From: Paracoccaceae bacterium
GTDB taxonomy: Bacteria > Pseudomonadota > Alphaproteobacteria > Rhodobacterales > Rhodobacteraceae
Length of the DNA stretch: 64,000 nucleotides
Direction: 5' to 3'
NCBI GenBank assembly: GCA_024742835.1
Contig: JANSXS010000002.1
Location: 1 to 64,000, forward strand
Made by a program: the position numbers and the translations under genes
Notes under the pieces: generated by a model
What the model was told of the DNA's origin: nothing
What the model saw: the letters and a program-made list of their open reading frames with translations, nothing else
Database searches by the model: none
In this document: positions 9,704 through 17,244 of the stretch, in pieces
How positions within the stretch are numbered: the stretch's first letter is position 1
How the letters are laid out: each line of letters opens with the position of its first letter

Positions 9704-10066
9704 TCAGGCATTCGCCTCGCGGATTTTCTCGGCGGCGTCCTTGTCGTAGGTGACGCCGTTTTGCTCGAACAACTGGTCCAGTTCGCCCGACAGGGTCATC
9801 TCTGTGATAATGTCGCAGCCGCCCACGAACTCGCCCTTGACATAAAGTTGCGGCACGGTGGGCCAGTCGGAATAATCTTTTATTCCCTGACGGATCGCGT
9901 CATCTGACAGCACGTTCACGTCCTGAAACTCCACCCCCATGAAGTTCAGCACGCCGGCCACCCGGCTGGAAAATCCGCATTGCGGCATCGTCTTGGTGCC
10001 CTTCATGTAAAGTACCACGTCATTGGCCTTGACGGTGTCTTCGATCTGCGTCTTTGCGTCGGTCAT
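9704..10066 (-). CDS. grxD: Monothiol glutaredoxin (Grx4/GrxD family)
   Basis: 120 residues with the CGFS active site (Cys30) in KTMPQCGFS, followed by the glutathione-binding WPTVPQLYVKG and GGCDI segments. CGFS glutaredoxins bind a bridging 2Fe-2S cluster with glutathione and pass it to apoproteins or partner with BolA proteins. The gene lies downstream of bolA in the same minus-strand unit with one small membrane gene between them, which fits the known Grx4-BolA partnership. ATG 10066 overlaps the preceding stop by four bases. Confidence 0.95.
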   Translation of the reverse strand: MTDAKTQIEDTVKANDVVLYMKGTKTMPQCGFSSRVAGVLNFMGVEFQDVNVLSDDAIRQGIKDYSDWPTVPQLYVKGEFVGGCDIITEMTLSGELDQLFEQNGVTYDKDAAEKIREANA

Positions 10067-10299
10067 TTCGATTTTTCCTTTGGTACAAAGCGTTTAGCGT
10101 AGGCTTGCGGATCGCGGGGCACCTGCCATTCGGCCGAGTTCCCCCCGCCCATGCCCGAGTTGTAGTCAGAACGCAGCGTGTGAAATCCCGTTCCCGGTTG
10201 GCTTCCGCGTGTTCCGCGATCCTTGCGCAGGGAAACAAGGCAAAGCGCGATCACCGCCAGAAAGATCAATCCGATCAACAGGATAGTGCCGCCGCTCAT
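10063..10299 (-). CDS. Small single-pass membrane protein of unknown function
   Basis: 78 residues. One N-terminal membrane helix (about 4-23, GGTILLIGLIFLAVIALCLV) is followed by a basic, glycine-rich soluble tail (RGSQPGTGFHTLRSDYNSG, then EWQVPRDPQAYAKRF). I do not recognise the family. It sits between bolA and grxD, one base from the former and overlapping the latter by four, so it is surely co-transcribed and a link to Fe-S or redox work is possible. The lysine/arginine-rich tail would face the cytoplasm if the N-terminus is outside. Confidence 0.75.
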   Translation of the reverse strand: MSGGTILLIGLIFLAVIALCLVSLRKDRGTRGSQPGTGFHTLRSDYNSGMGGGNSAEWQVPRDPQAYAKRFVPKEKSK

Positions 10300-10300
10300 C

Positions 10301-10543
10301 TTAGCCCGGCACCTTCGTGGTCAGCGCCAGCGCATGAAGTTCACCCGAGGGGCCATCCATCTTGCCCTTTAGCGCGGCATAGACCGCCCGTTGTTGCTGT
10401 ACGCGGTTCTTCCCCGCGAAAGAGGCGTCGATCACTTCTGCCGCATAGTGGTTCCCATCCCCCGCGAGATCGGTGATTGTGATCTGCGCATCGGGAAAAC
10501 TTTCGCGAATAAGGTCTTCGATTTCCTTGGCTTGCATGGGCAT
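10301..10543 (-). CDS. bolA: BolA-family protein (IbaG-like)
   Basis: 80 residues matching the whole BolA fold: an N-terminal helix EIEDLIRESFPDAQI, then DGNHYAAEVIDASFAGKNRVQQQRA and a C-terminal LHALALTTK. The short length and FPDA-type start resemble IbaG/YrbA. The conserved histidines (GNHY and GELHAL) could take part in a shared 2Fe-2S cluster with the CGFS glutaredoxin encoded two genes downstream. ATG 10543 is used; ATG 10537 (MQAKEIED) is an equally likely start. It lies 79 bp after purL in the same direction. Confidence 0.92.
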   Translation of the reverse strand: MPMQAKEIEDLIRESFPDAQITITDLAGDGNHYAAEVIDASFAGKNRVQQQRAVYAALKGKMDGPSGELHALALTTKVPG

Positions 10544-10622
10544 TCGCCGGTCTCCTTACCTTCGTGTTCCAAGATGTAGAGAGGGCGGCTTTCAAGTGCA
10601 AGCGCCCCCGTGGCGTGTCGGT

Positions 10623-12788
10623 TCACCCAAAGATCTGCCCAAAGCTGCCGCGGAACACGGCCGACAACTCTGCCAGCGGGGCAGAGGTGCCGCCAAAGCG
10701 CACCTGATCTCCGGTGAACTTTCCCACGTAAGATATTGGTATGCCTGCCTTATATGCCTCTGACATCAGGGCCTCGGCCTGATCGAAATTGCAGGCAACC
10801 AGATAGCGGGCCTGATCTTCGCCAAACAATTGCGCGGTGTCGTCTGTGTCAAGTTCCACGCCCACGCCCGCTGCCTCTGCCAGCTCGAACGCCGCTAGCG
10901 CCAGCCCACCATCGCCCAGATCGGTACAGGCGCGGATCAGCTCGTACTGTTCGCGAATGAAGGTGCCGTTGCGCTTTTCCGCATCCAGATCGACGGGCGG
11001 TGCGTCGCCCTCGACGCGGTTGAAAACCTCTGCCAGCAATGCGGATTGACCCAGATGGCCCTTGGTTTCACCGATGACGAGCGCAACGTGGCCCTCACGA
11101 ACCTGCCCGGTTATCGCGTGGTCTTCGTGGTCGATCAGGCCGACCGCGCCGATGGTGGGGGTGGGCAGGATGGCAGAGCCATCGGTCTCATTGTAAAGCG
11201 ACACGTTGCCCGACACGATAGGGGTGTCGAGCGCCGCGACAGCCTCGCCTATCCCCTTGATAGCCATGACAAACTGCCCCATGATCTCGGGCTTTTCCGG
11301 GTTGCCGAAATTCAGGTTGTCGGTGGTGGCCAGCGGCGTCGCCCCCACGGCGCAGAGGTTGCGGTAGGCTTCGGCGACCGCTTGTTTGCCGCCCTCCACC
11401 GGGTTGGCCTTGACGTAGCGGGGGGTCACGTCCGAGGTAAAGGCGAGCAGCTTGTCGGTGCCATGCACCCGAATGATCCCCGCGCCAAGGCCGGGCAGAC
11501 GGGCGCTGTCGCCCATGACCATCGTGTCGTATTGTTCGTACACCCATTGACGCGAGCAATAGTTGGGCGAGGAAACAAGCGCGCGCAGCCCGTCGATGGC
11601 ATCCACGCCGGGCACGCTGGCGGGGTCAAGCGGGGCCGCTGGGTCGGGCTGCTGCCACGGGCGATCATATTCCGGGGCGCTCCCCGACAGGGTGGCCAGC
11701 GGCAAATCGGCCTTAACGTCATTGCCATGCAGGATCAGGAAGCGATCCTCTGCGATGGTTTCACCCACGATGGCGAAATCGAGGTCCCATTTCTCGAAAA
11801 CCGCGCGCGCCTCGGCCTCTTTTTCTGGGCGCAGCACCATCAGCATCCGCTCCTGAGACTCAGACAGCATCATTTCATAAGCGGTCATGCCCGTTTCGCG
11901 CTGCGGCACGTAGTCAAGGGTGAGCTTGACGCCCAAGCCACCCTTGTCGCCCATTTCCACCGCCGAACAGGTCAGGCCCGCCGCGCCCATGTCCTGAATC
12001 GAAATGACCGCGCCGGTTTGCATCAGCTCCAGCGTTGCCTCCATCAGGCGCTTTTCGGTGAACGGGTCGCCGACCTGCACGGTGGGGCGCTTTTCCTCGA
12101 TGGTCTCGTCGAATTCCGCCGAAGCCATGGTCGCGCCACCCACGCCATCGCGGCCCGTCTTGGCCCCGAGATAGACCACTGGCATACCCACGCCGGACGC
12201 GGCAGAGTAAAAGATCTTGTCGGCATCGGCCAACCCGGCTGCAAAGGCATTCACAAGGCAGTTGCCGTTATAGGCCGGATCGAACCGCACCTCGCCCCCC
12301 GCGCAGGGCACGCCGAAACAATTGCCATAGCCGCCGATGCCTTCGACCACACCATGCACAAGCTGGCGGGTCTTGGGGTGATCCACCTCACCGAAAGAGA
12401 GCGAGTTCATCGAGGCGATGGGCCGCGCGCCCATCGTGAACACATCGCGCAGGATACCGCCCACGCCGGTCGCAGCACCTTGATAAGGCTCAATATAAGA
12501 GGGATGGTTGTGGCTTTCCATCTTGAAGACCACGGCCTGTCCGTCACCAATATCCACGACACCCGCATTCTCGCCAGGGCCGCATATCACCTGCGGGCCG
12601 TCGGTAGGCAGGGTGCGCAGCCATTTCTTGGACGATTTGTAGGAGCAATGCTCGTTCCACATTGCCGAGAAGATGCCAAGCTCGGTAAAACTCGGCTCCC
12701 GGCCAAGGATATCGAGGATCCGGTCATATTCATCCGGTTTGAGGCCGTGGGCCTCGATCAGGTCGGGCGTGATCGCCGGTTCTTGCAT
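10623..12788 (-). CDS. purL: Phosphoribosylformylglycinamidine synthase subunit PurL (small type)
   Basis: 721 residues, the length of the small PurL that works with PurQ and PurS. It converts FGAR to FGAM in purine synthesis, using ammonia from glutamine. The ATP/substrate motifs [40 protein letters not shown] (near the N-terminus) and [17 protein letters not shown] (C-terminal AIRS domain) are present. The frame is open to 12917, but ATG 12788 ([16 protein letters not shown]) matches the family start. purS and purQ are not in the window. bolA follows on the same strand. Confidence 0.96.
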   Translation of the reverse strand: MQEPAITPDLIEAHGLKPDEYDRILDILGREPSFTELGIFSAMWNEHCSYKSSKKWLRTLPTDGPQVICGPGENAGVVDIGDGQAVVFKMESHNHPSYIEPYQGAATGVGGILRDVFTMGARPIASMNSLSFGEVDHPKTRQLVHGVVEGIGGYGNCFGVPCAGGEVRFDPAYNGNCLVNAFAAGLADADKIFYSAASGVGMPVVYLGAKTGRDGVGGATMASAEFDETIEEKRPTVQVGDPFTEKRLMEATLELMQTGAVISIQDMGAAGLTCSAVEMGDKGGLGVKLTLDYVPQRETGMTAYEMMLSESQERMLMVLRPEKEAEARAVFEKWDLDFAIVGETIAEDRFLILHGNDVKADLPLATLSGSAPEYDRPWQQPDPAAPLDPASVPGVDAIDGLRALVSSPNYCSRQWVYEQYDTMVMGDSARLPGLGAGIIRVHGTDKLLAFTSDVTPRYVKANPVEGGKQAVAEAYRNLCAVGATPLATTDNLNFGNPEKPEIMGQFVMAIKGIGEAVAALDTPIVSGNVSLYNETDGSAILPTPTIGAVGLIDHEDHAITGQVREGHVALVIGETKGHLGQSALLAEVFNRVEGDAPPVDLDAEKRNGTFIREQYELIRACTDLGDGGLALAAFELAEAAGVGVELDTDDTAQLFGEDQARYLVACNFDQAEALMSEAYKAGIPISYVGKFTGDQVRFGGTSAPLAELSAVFRGSFGQIFG

Positions 12789-12940
12789 CTGGATGGTCCC
12801 CCAAAATCTGGCTTGGCGCCTCTTTAGGGCATGACGCGGAGCGGGAAAAGGCCCGCCTTGCCCCAAATGCGAAAAGGCCCGACGCGGGGCCGGACCTTTT
12901 GCTGACGCCGATATCACGTCTTTGGTTACAGACGGATCTT

Positions 12941-12989
12941 AGAGCGTTCCGCCTTTAACCTGAGACATCAGCGAAAGGCGGAACGCGTG
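12941..12989. repeat. Dispersed hairpin repeat, copy 1
   Basis: A perfect 13-bp inverted repeat (GCGTTCCGCCTTT at 12944-12956, AAAGGCGGAACGC at 12974-12986) encloses a 17-base loop containing CCTGAGACATCAGCG. A second copy, inverted, lies at 29501-29549 with most of stem and loop conserved, so this is a repeat family and not a single hairpin. It lies between purL and the secreted-protein gene. Confidence 0.75.
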
Positions 12990-13009
12990 CAAAGACTGAA
13001 CGGAGTACT

Positions 13010-13025
13010 GCGTTTCGCGAAACGC
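13010..13025. repeat. Perfect 16-bp palindrome GCGTTTCGCGAAACGC
   Basis: The sequence is identical to its reverse complement and lies immediately after the stop of the secreted-protein gene, about 25 bases from hairpin repeat copy 1. It has no U-tract, so it is not a standard terminator. It may be part of the same composite intergenic element. Confidence 0.6.
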
Positions 13026-13026
13026 T

Positions 13027-13548
13027 TTAGCCCTTCTTGTCGGCGACGTGCTCACGCAGGTCTTCCAGTGTCGCGCTGTATTCAAGACCTTCGCCCACGG
13101 ATTTCACCTCCAGCACCTCGGCGGAAAAACCGATCATTTCGGCACCGACATCCTGTGCATCTTCGACCGAGACAAAGATGCGGTAACCGTTGCTCATTTC
13201 TTGCGTGTAGGCCACGTTGCCCACCACGATGTCATCAGAAGTCGACACGGGCGTGCCCTGATCTGCGGCGGCAATGATATTTTCTGCCAGAGTTTTCTCG
13301 GCGTGGCTCTGGGTAGGGTCGTGGCCCTCGTCCGGGATTATGTTCGCCTCGCTGCGGGTTTCACCACCGACATTGCTGTAGGTTTTCCCTTCAACCGAAT
13401 AGCTGTCACCGTCATGGATGTACTGGCCAGAAACCTCTGCGGCGTCTTCATAGGTGTTGCCTTCGCCCCTGTCCGGATCCGCAGCAAAAGCCCCCATCGC
13501 GGTTGCACTGGTGAGAAGGGTTACGAGTGTGACATTGCGGAATTGCAT
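13027..13548 (-). CDS. Secreted protein of unknown function
   Basis: 173 residues. A clear signal peptide (about 1-22, LVTLLTSATAMGAFA then AD) leads into a mature protein rich in Asp, Glu and Gly. The C-terminal third (VGNVAYTQEMSNGYRIFVSVED onward, with MIGFSAEVLEVKSVG) has a strand-rich pattern loosely like PRC-barrel segments, but no family assignment is safe. ATG 13548 is set by an AAGGAG seven bases upstream; the open frame runs further, to 13626. It is monocistronic and probably periplasmic. Confidence 0.8.
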   Translation of the reverse strand: MQFRNVTLVTLLTSATAMGAFAADPDRGEGNTYEDAAEVSGQYIHDGDSYSVEGKTYSNVGGETRSEANIIPDEGHDPTQSHAEKTLAENIIAAADQGTPVSTSDDIVVGNVAYTQEMSNGYRIFVSVEDAQDVGAEMIGFSAEVLEVKSVGEGLEYSATLEDLREHVADKKG

Positions 13549-13811
13549 AGAGAAACTCCTTTTGCTTTCTGTGTGTCCGTAGCCCCGGCGTCCTGTTGCT
13601 GCGCCGGTATGCTGTACCAACGGCACGCGACGGGCTGAGTTCCAAAGCAGGCAGGAATTTTTCGGAATGCGCCTGTGATCTTTGTTATTTCAAAAGAATT
13701 TCAAAGCCTTACACCTGTGCCGTGCCCTGATGCCCGAAAGCGGCCTGACGCCATGGGGATTGACCGTCAGCGCGGAAGGCCGTTCAGTGCGCCGATCAGG
13801 AAAGGAAACTC

Positions 13812-14843
13812 ATGCAGATTGACCAGAACCCGTTTCGCGGCGCGGGGCTTTGCCACCAAAGCCTGTCCGGCATCGACGCACCCAGCATCGACACCGCCAC
13901 TCCAGAAGCGCTGTTGACTCGCTGTCCCGTTGCCGCCGTTACGCCGCTTGTGTCGCTCAATGGCTTCGGTTGCACGGTCTGGGCCAAGGACGAGCGCGCG
14001 CGCATGGGGCTTGGTAGCTTCAAGGCGCTCGGGGCGGCCTATGTGATCGCCCATGCCGCTGCGCAAGCCGGGGCACAGGACATGTCAACGGCGCTGACGG
14101 GGCAAACCTATGTCACCGCCAGTGCGGGCAATCACGGGCTGTCTGTGGCCGCCGGGGCGCGCATCTTTGGCGCGCGGGCGGTGATCTACCTTTCCGAAAC
14201 CGTGCCCGATGGCTTTGCCCAGAGGCTCAAGGCCAAAGGGGCCGAGGTGATCCGCGCCGGCCACGATTACGAAAGCAGCATGGAAGCCGCGCATGACGCC
14301 GCCCATGTGAACGGCTGGACCCTGCTGTCCGACAGTTCGTGGCCCGGCTATTGGGAGATGCCGCATCGCCTGATGGAGGGTTATCTTGTCATGGCCGCCG
14401 AGGCCGCACGACAGATGCCGCAGGTACCCACGCATATCTTTCTGCAGGCCGGGGTGGGCGGGCTTGCCGCCGCTTGTGCAGCGCATTTCCGGCAAGTCTG
14501 GGGTGACGGGCCGGTCATCACCGTGGTCGAACCGGCGGCGGCACCGGCTTTGCAGGCCAGTATAGGCGCGGGCGAGCCTGTTGCCACGAGCGGGCCGGTT
14601 TCGGCAATGGGGCGTCTGGATTGCAAGGAGCCGTCCCTGATCGCGCTGAAAGGGCTGGCACGGGATGCAGACCGGTTTGCGTTGTTGTCAGAGGCCGAAG
14701 CGGGGGCAATCCTGCCCCGGCTTGCAAGTCAGGGTATGGCCACCACCGAATCCGGGGCGGCCGGGGTTGCCGCGCTTGCGTTGAGCGATCTGGGGCCCGA
14801 CGATGTGGCGCTGGTGATCTTGTCCGAGATGGCAGACGCATGA
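13812..14843 (+). CDS. PLP-dependent diaminopropionate ammonia-lyase-like enzyme (altered active site)
   Basis: 343 residues, fold type II PLP enzyme. The PLP lysine is Lys71 in GLGSFKALG; the phosphate-binding glycine loop is QAGVGGLAA. The alignment with E. coli YgeX (diaminopropionate ammonia-lyase) extends through NGWTLLSDSSWPGY and LMEGYLVMAAEAA. The YgeX catalytic Asp189 is kept as Asp174, but its Asp120, needed for the D-isomer, is replaced by Ala105 (TASAGNHG). The chain is also about 55 residues shorter. A GGAAAGGAAA ribosome binding site precedes ATG 13812. It is coupled by ATGA overlap to the M24 gene. The substrate is therefore uncertain: L-diaminopropionate, or a related hydroxy- or amino-acid. 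Confidence 0.8.
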   Translation: MQIDQNPFRGAGLCHQSLSGIDAPSIDTATPEALLTRCPVAAVTPLVSLNGFGCTVWAKDERARMGLGSFKALGAAYVIAHAAAQAGAQDMSTALTGQTYVTASAGNHGLSVAAGARIFGARAVIYLSETVPDGFAQRLKAKGAEVIRAGHDYESSMEAAHDAAHVNGWTLLSDSSWPGYWEMPHRLMEGYLVMAAEAARQMPQVPTHIFLQAGVGGLAAACAAHFRQVWGDGPVITVVEPAAAPALQASIGAGEPVATSGPVSAMGRLDCKEPSLIALKGLARDADRFALLSEAEAGAILPRLASQGMATTESGAAGVAALALSDLGPDDVALVILSEMADA

Positions 14844-15970
14844 CGCGCGGGTTTCCGCCAGCCGAGTTCGAGGCGCGCGTGATCCGGATCCAGCAGGGCA
14901 TGGCCCGGAACGGGCTTGGCGCGCTGCTTTTGACCTGCGAGGCGGATATTCGCTATGTCACCGGGTTTCTGACCCGGTTCTGGGAAAGCCCGACGCGGCC
15001 CTGGTTCGTTGTCGTCCCGGCAGAGGGCGCGCCCATCGCGGTGATCCCATCCATCGGTGCGGCCCTGATGGGCACGACATGGATCCGCGATATCCGCACA
15101 TGGCCCGCCCCGGTGCCCGAGGATGACGGAATCGCCCTTTTGGCGGAAACCCTGTGCGAGGTCGGGGGGCCGGTCGGGATGCCCTCACATCTGGAAAGTC
15201 ACCTTCGTATGCCCCTCGCGCATTTCGACCGGCTCAGGCAGATTTGCGACCTGCGGTTCGGGCCGGATCACGGTATCGTCGCCAGGGCGCGGGCGATCAA
15301 GTCGGCGGCGGAGGTGTCGAGGATCGAAAGGATCTGCGCCACCGCGGGCCGCGCTTTTGACCGGGTGGGCGAGATCGCCGGACAGGGCGTGCCGCTGTCG
15401 CATGTTTTTCGGGACTTTCAGTGCCTTTTGTTGCAAGAAGGCGCCGATTGGGTGCCCTATCTTGCCGGAGGCGCAGGTCCGGATGGCTATGCCGACGTGA
15501 TCTCTCCGGCCACGGACAAAGCCCTGGATGGGGGCGATGTGTTGATGCTGGATACCGGCGCGGTGTTTGACGGGTATTTCTGTGACTTCGATCGCAATTT
15601 TGCCATTGGCCACGTCACCCGTGGCGGCCAGAGCGCCCATGCCCGCCTGCTGGACGCGGTCCGCGCCGGGCATGACGCGGCACGACCCGGCGCGCGGGCG
15701 TGTGATCTGTGGCGCGCCATGGCACAGGTTGTGGGATCCGACGCGCAAGACGGACGACTTGGGCACGGGCTTGGCACGCAACTGACCGAGGGGCTTTCCC
15801 TGATTGCTGCGGATGAAACCGTGTTGATACCGGGCATGGTGTTGACGCTGGAACCCGCGGTCAAGACCGGGCAGGGCCGCATCATGGTGCATGAAGAGGT
15901 GATCGTGATCACGACTGATGGCGCGCGCCAGATCACGCCCGAAGCTCCCGCACAGATCCCCGTTCTGTAA
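14840..15970 (+). CDS. M24-family metallohydrolase (Xaa-Pro peptidase / ectoine hydrolase type)
   Basis: 376 residues: an N-terminal creatinase-like domain (about 1-140) and a C-terminal pita-bread domain. The two-metal site appears intact: Asp238 and Asp249 (LMLDTGAVFDGYFCDFDR, the typical 11-residue spacing), His309 (GHGLGTQ), Glu338 (LTLEPAV) and Glu352/353 (MVHEEV). The family includes aminopeptidase P, creatinase and ectoine hydrolase. ATG 14840 overlaps the lyase stop, so the two enzymes probably act in one catabolic route, the hydrolase opening an amide or ring and the lyase removing ammonia. The exact substrate is not deducible. Confidence 0.85.
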   Translation: MTRGFPPAEFEARVIRIQQGMARNGLGALLLTCEADIRYVTGFLTRFWESPTRPWFVVVPAEGAPIAVIPSIGAALMGTTWIRDIRTWPAPVPEDDGIALLAETLCEVGGPVGMPSHLESHLRMPLAHFDRLRQICDLRFGPDHGIVARARAIKSAAEVSRIERICATAGRAFDRVGEIAGQGVPLSHVFRDFQCLLLQEGADWVPYLAGGAGPDGYADVISPATDKALDGGDVLMLDTGAVFDGYFCDFDRNFAIGHVTRGGQSAHARLLDAVRAGHDAARPGARACDLWRAMAQVVGSDAQDGRLGHGLGTQLTEGLSLIAADETVLIPGMVLTLEPAVKTGQGRIMVHEEVIVITTDGARQITPEAPAQIPVL

Positions 15971-15987
15971 CCCGCGCGATCTGTCAC

Positions 15988-16015
15988 AAAAAAAGGCCGA
16001 GCACTAAGCTCGGCC
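15988..16015 (-). terminator. Intrinsic terminator, minus strand
   Basis: An 8-bp perfect stem GGCCGAGC/GCTCGGCC (15995-16002 with 16008-16015), five-base loop, followed on the minus strand by seven U (15988-15994). It ends either the small-RNA candidate or transcripts from the LysR gene, and it faces the M24 gene, which ends at 15970 on the other strand. Confidence 0.8.
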
Positions 16016-16080
16016 AAAGTCCAACAGGGAGGTATGATGATGACCGCTTGCGCGGCCACCGTCATGATCGGCAATTAGTG
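15988..16080 (-). ncRNA. Small-RNA candidate with two hairpins and an unpaired CCUCCC
   Basis: Read on the minus strand, a GGCCGC-GCAA-GCGGUC hairpin (GNRA tetraloop, complement of 16042-16057) is followed by a linker with CCUCCC (complement of 16027-16032) and then the terminator hairpin with seven U. The first stem contains a G-U wobble that would be an A-C mismatch in a plus-strand RNA, favouring the minus orientation. Alphaproteobacterial small RNAs often show unpaired anti-Shine-Dalgarno stretches of this kind. The 5' end is unknown and the promoter is not convincing. The alternative is a plus-strand 14-codon ORF (MMMTACAATVMIGN) from ATG 16034 behind the complementary GGGAGG. Confidence 0.42.
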
Positions 16081-16159
16081 ACTGTCATTTCACCGATCAA
16101 GAGATAACATGTCGCATTACGTGAATGGCCGTTATGCAGAACACGCATAGCTATGACTT

Positions 16160-17080
16160 CTAGAGCCGCGAAAATCTGCTATCTGCCTGTTCTTTCATCG
16201 TTTTCCGGTAGGATATGATCTCCTCTTGCACGAAATCGCGGAACGCGGCGATGCGTTGCGATTGTCGCAACTCCTCTGGATAGGCGAGGAAGACGGGGAC
16301 CTCGACAGAGTGGATATCGGGCAGAACCTGCACCAGGTTGGGGAAGTCGCGGCTTAGGTAATCAGGCAACACGCCGATGCCGATATGGTGGATCACCCCC
16401 TGCAAGACCCCGAAATAATTGTTCACCGTCAAAAGTGACGGGATGTCATAGGTCATCAGCTCGCCCACCAATGTCGCACCCGCGCCGACCTGTGCGGATC
16501 GCGGGTTCTGGCACAAGAGCCGATGGTTGCGCAGATCCTCGGAAGTTTCGGGCGTGCCGTTCTCGGCCAGGTAATCGCGCGAGGCGTAAAGGCACATATG
16601 CACGCTCATCAGCCGCTTGCGGATCAGGTCGGCCTGACTGGGTTCTTTCATGCGGATTGCCACGTCGGCCTCGCGCATGGGCAGGTCAAGCACGCGCTCT
16701 TCCAGCATCAGGTCGATATTCAGCTCGGGGTGCTTGGCAAAAAGCTTGGGCAGGCGAGGGGCCAGCCAAAGCGTGCCAAAGCCGATGGTGGTGGTCACCC
16801 GCAGCTCTCCGAACACCTCTTCCTCGCTATCGCGTATCCGTGCGGTGGCGGCATCCAGACGCTTCATCATTGCCTTGGTCGCGTCGAACAGAAGTTCGCC
16901 CTGTTCGGTCAGGATCAGCCCCCGCGCGTGACGGTGAAACAGCGTGGTGTTCAATGATTCCTCAAGCGCGCGCGCCTGCCGGGACACCGCCGACTGTGAC
17001 AGGTGCAACATGTCCCCCGCATGGGTCAGGCTTCCGGCATCCGCCACCGCGTGAAATATCCTTAGCTTGTCCCAGTCCAT
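16160..17080 (-). CDS. LysR-family transcriptional regulator
   Basis: 306 residues. The N-terminal winged helix-turn-helix is complete (MDWDKLRIFHAVADAGSLTHAGDML, then LSQSAVSRQARALE at about 28-41), followed by a linker helix and a substrate-binding domain with LRVTTTIGFGTLWLAPRL and IRMKEPSQADLI. The frame is open to 17179; ATG 17080 is chosen because the DNA-binding domain starts there in this family. It is divergent from the indolepyruvate oxidoreductase, with a 164-base shared control region that a LysR protein could occupy. No T-N11-A operator was assigned with confidence. Confidence 0.92.
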   Translation of the reverse strand: MDWDKLRIFHAVADAGSLTHAGDMLHLSQSAVSRQARALEESLNTTLFHRHARGLILTEQGELLFDATKAMMKRLDAATARIRDSEEEVFGELRVTTTIGFGTLWLAPRLPKLFAKHPELNIDLMLEERVLDLPMREADVAIRMKEPSQADLIRKRLMSVHMCLYASRDYLAENGTPETSEDLRNHRLLCQNPRSAQVGAGATLVGELMTYDIPSLLTVNNYFGVLQGVIHHIGIGVLPDYLSRDFPNLVQVLPDIHSVEVPVFLAYPEELRQSQRIAAFRDFVQEEIISYRKTMKEQADSRFSRL

Positions 17081-17244
17081 ACCCGTTGCTTTCGACTCGC
17101 TTGCATCCCTGAGGTGCAATAGCAGAAAATCTGTGTCGCGGGACAGCCAAGAGACCGGGTTTCTTGAAATCTGCTTCATGGGTCATCCGCTTTGACCTAT
17201 ATTTGCCTTAGATTGAGGCGGGCACGCATCGGGGAGGCGCGGGG

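Noticed and set aside
11046-12827. A 593-codon plus-strand ORF
   Set aside because: It is antisense to purL; the translation is His/Arg-rich with no domain.
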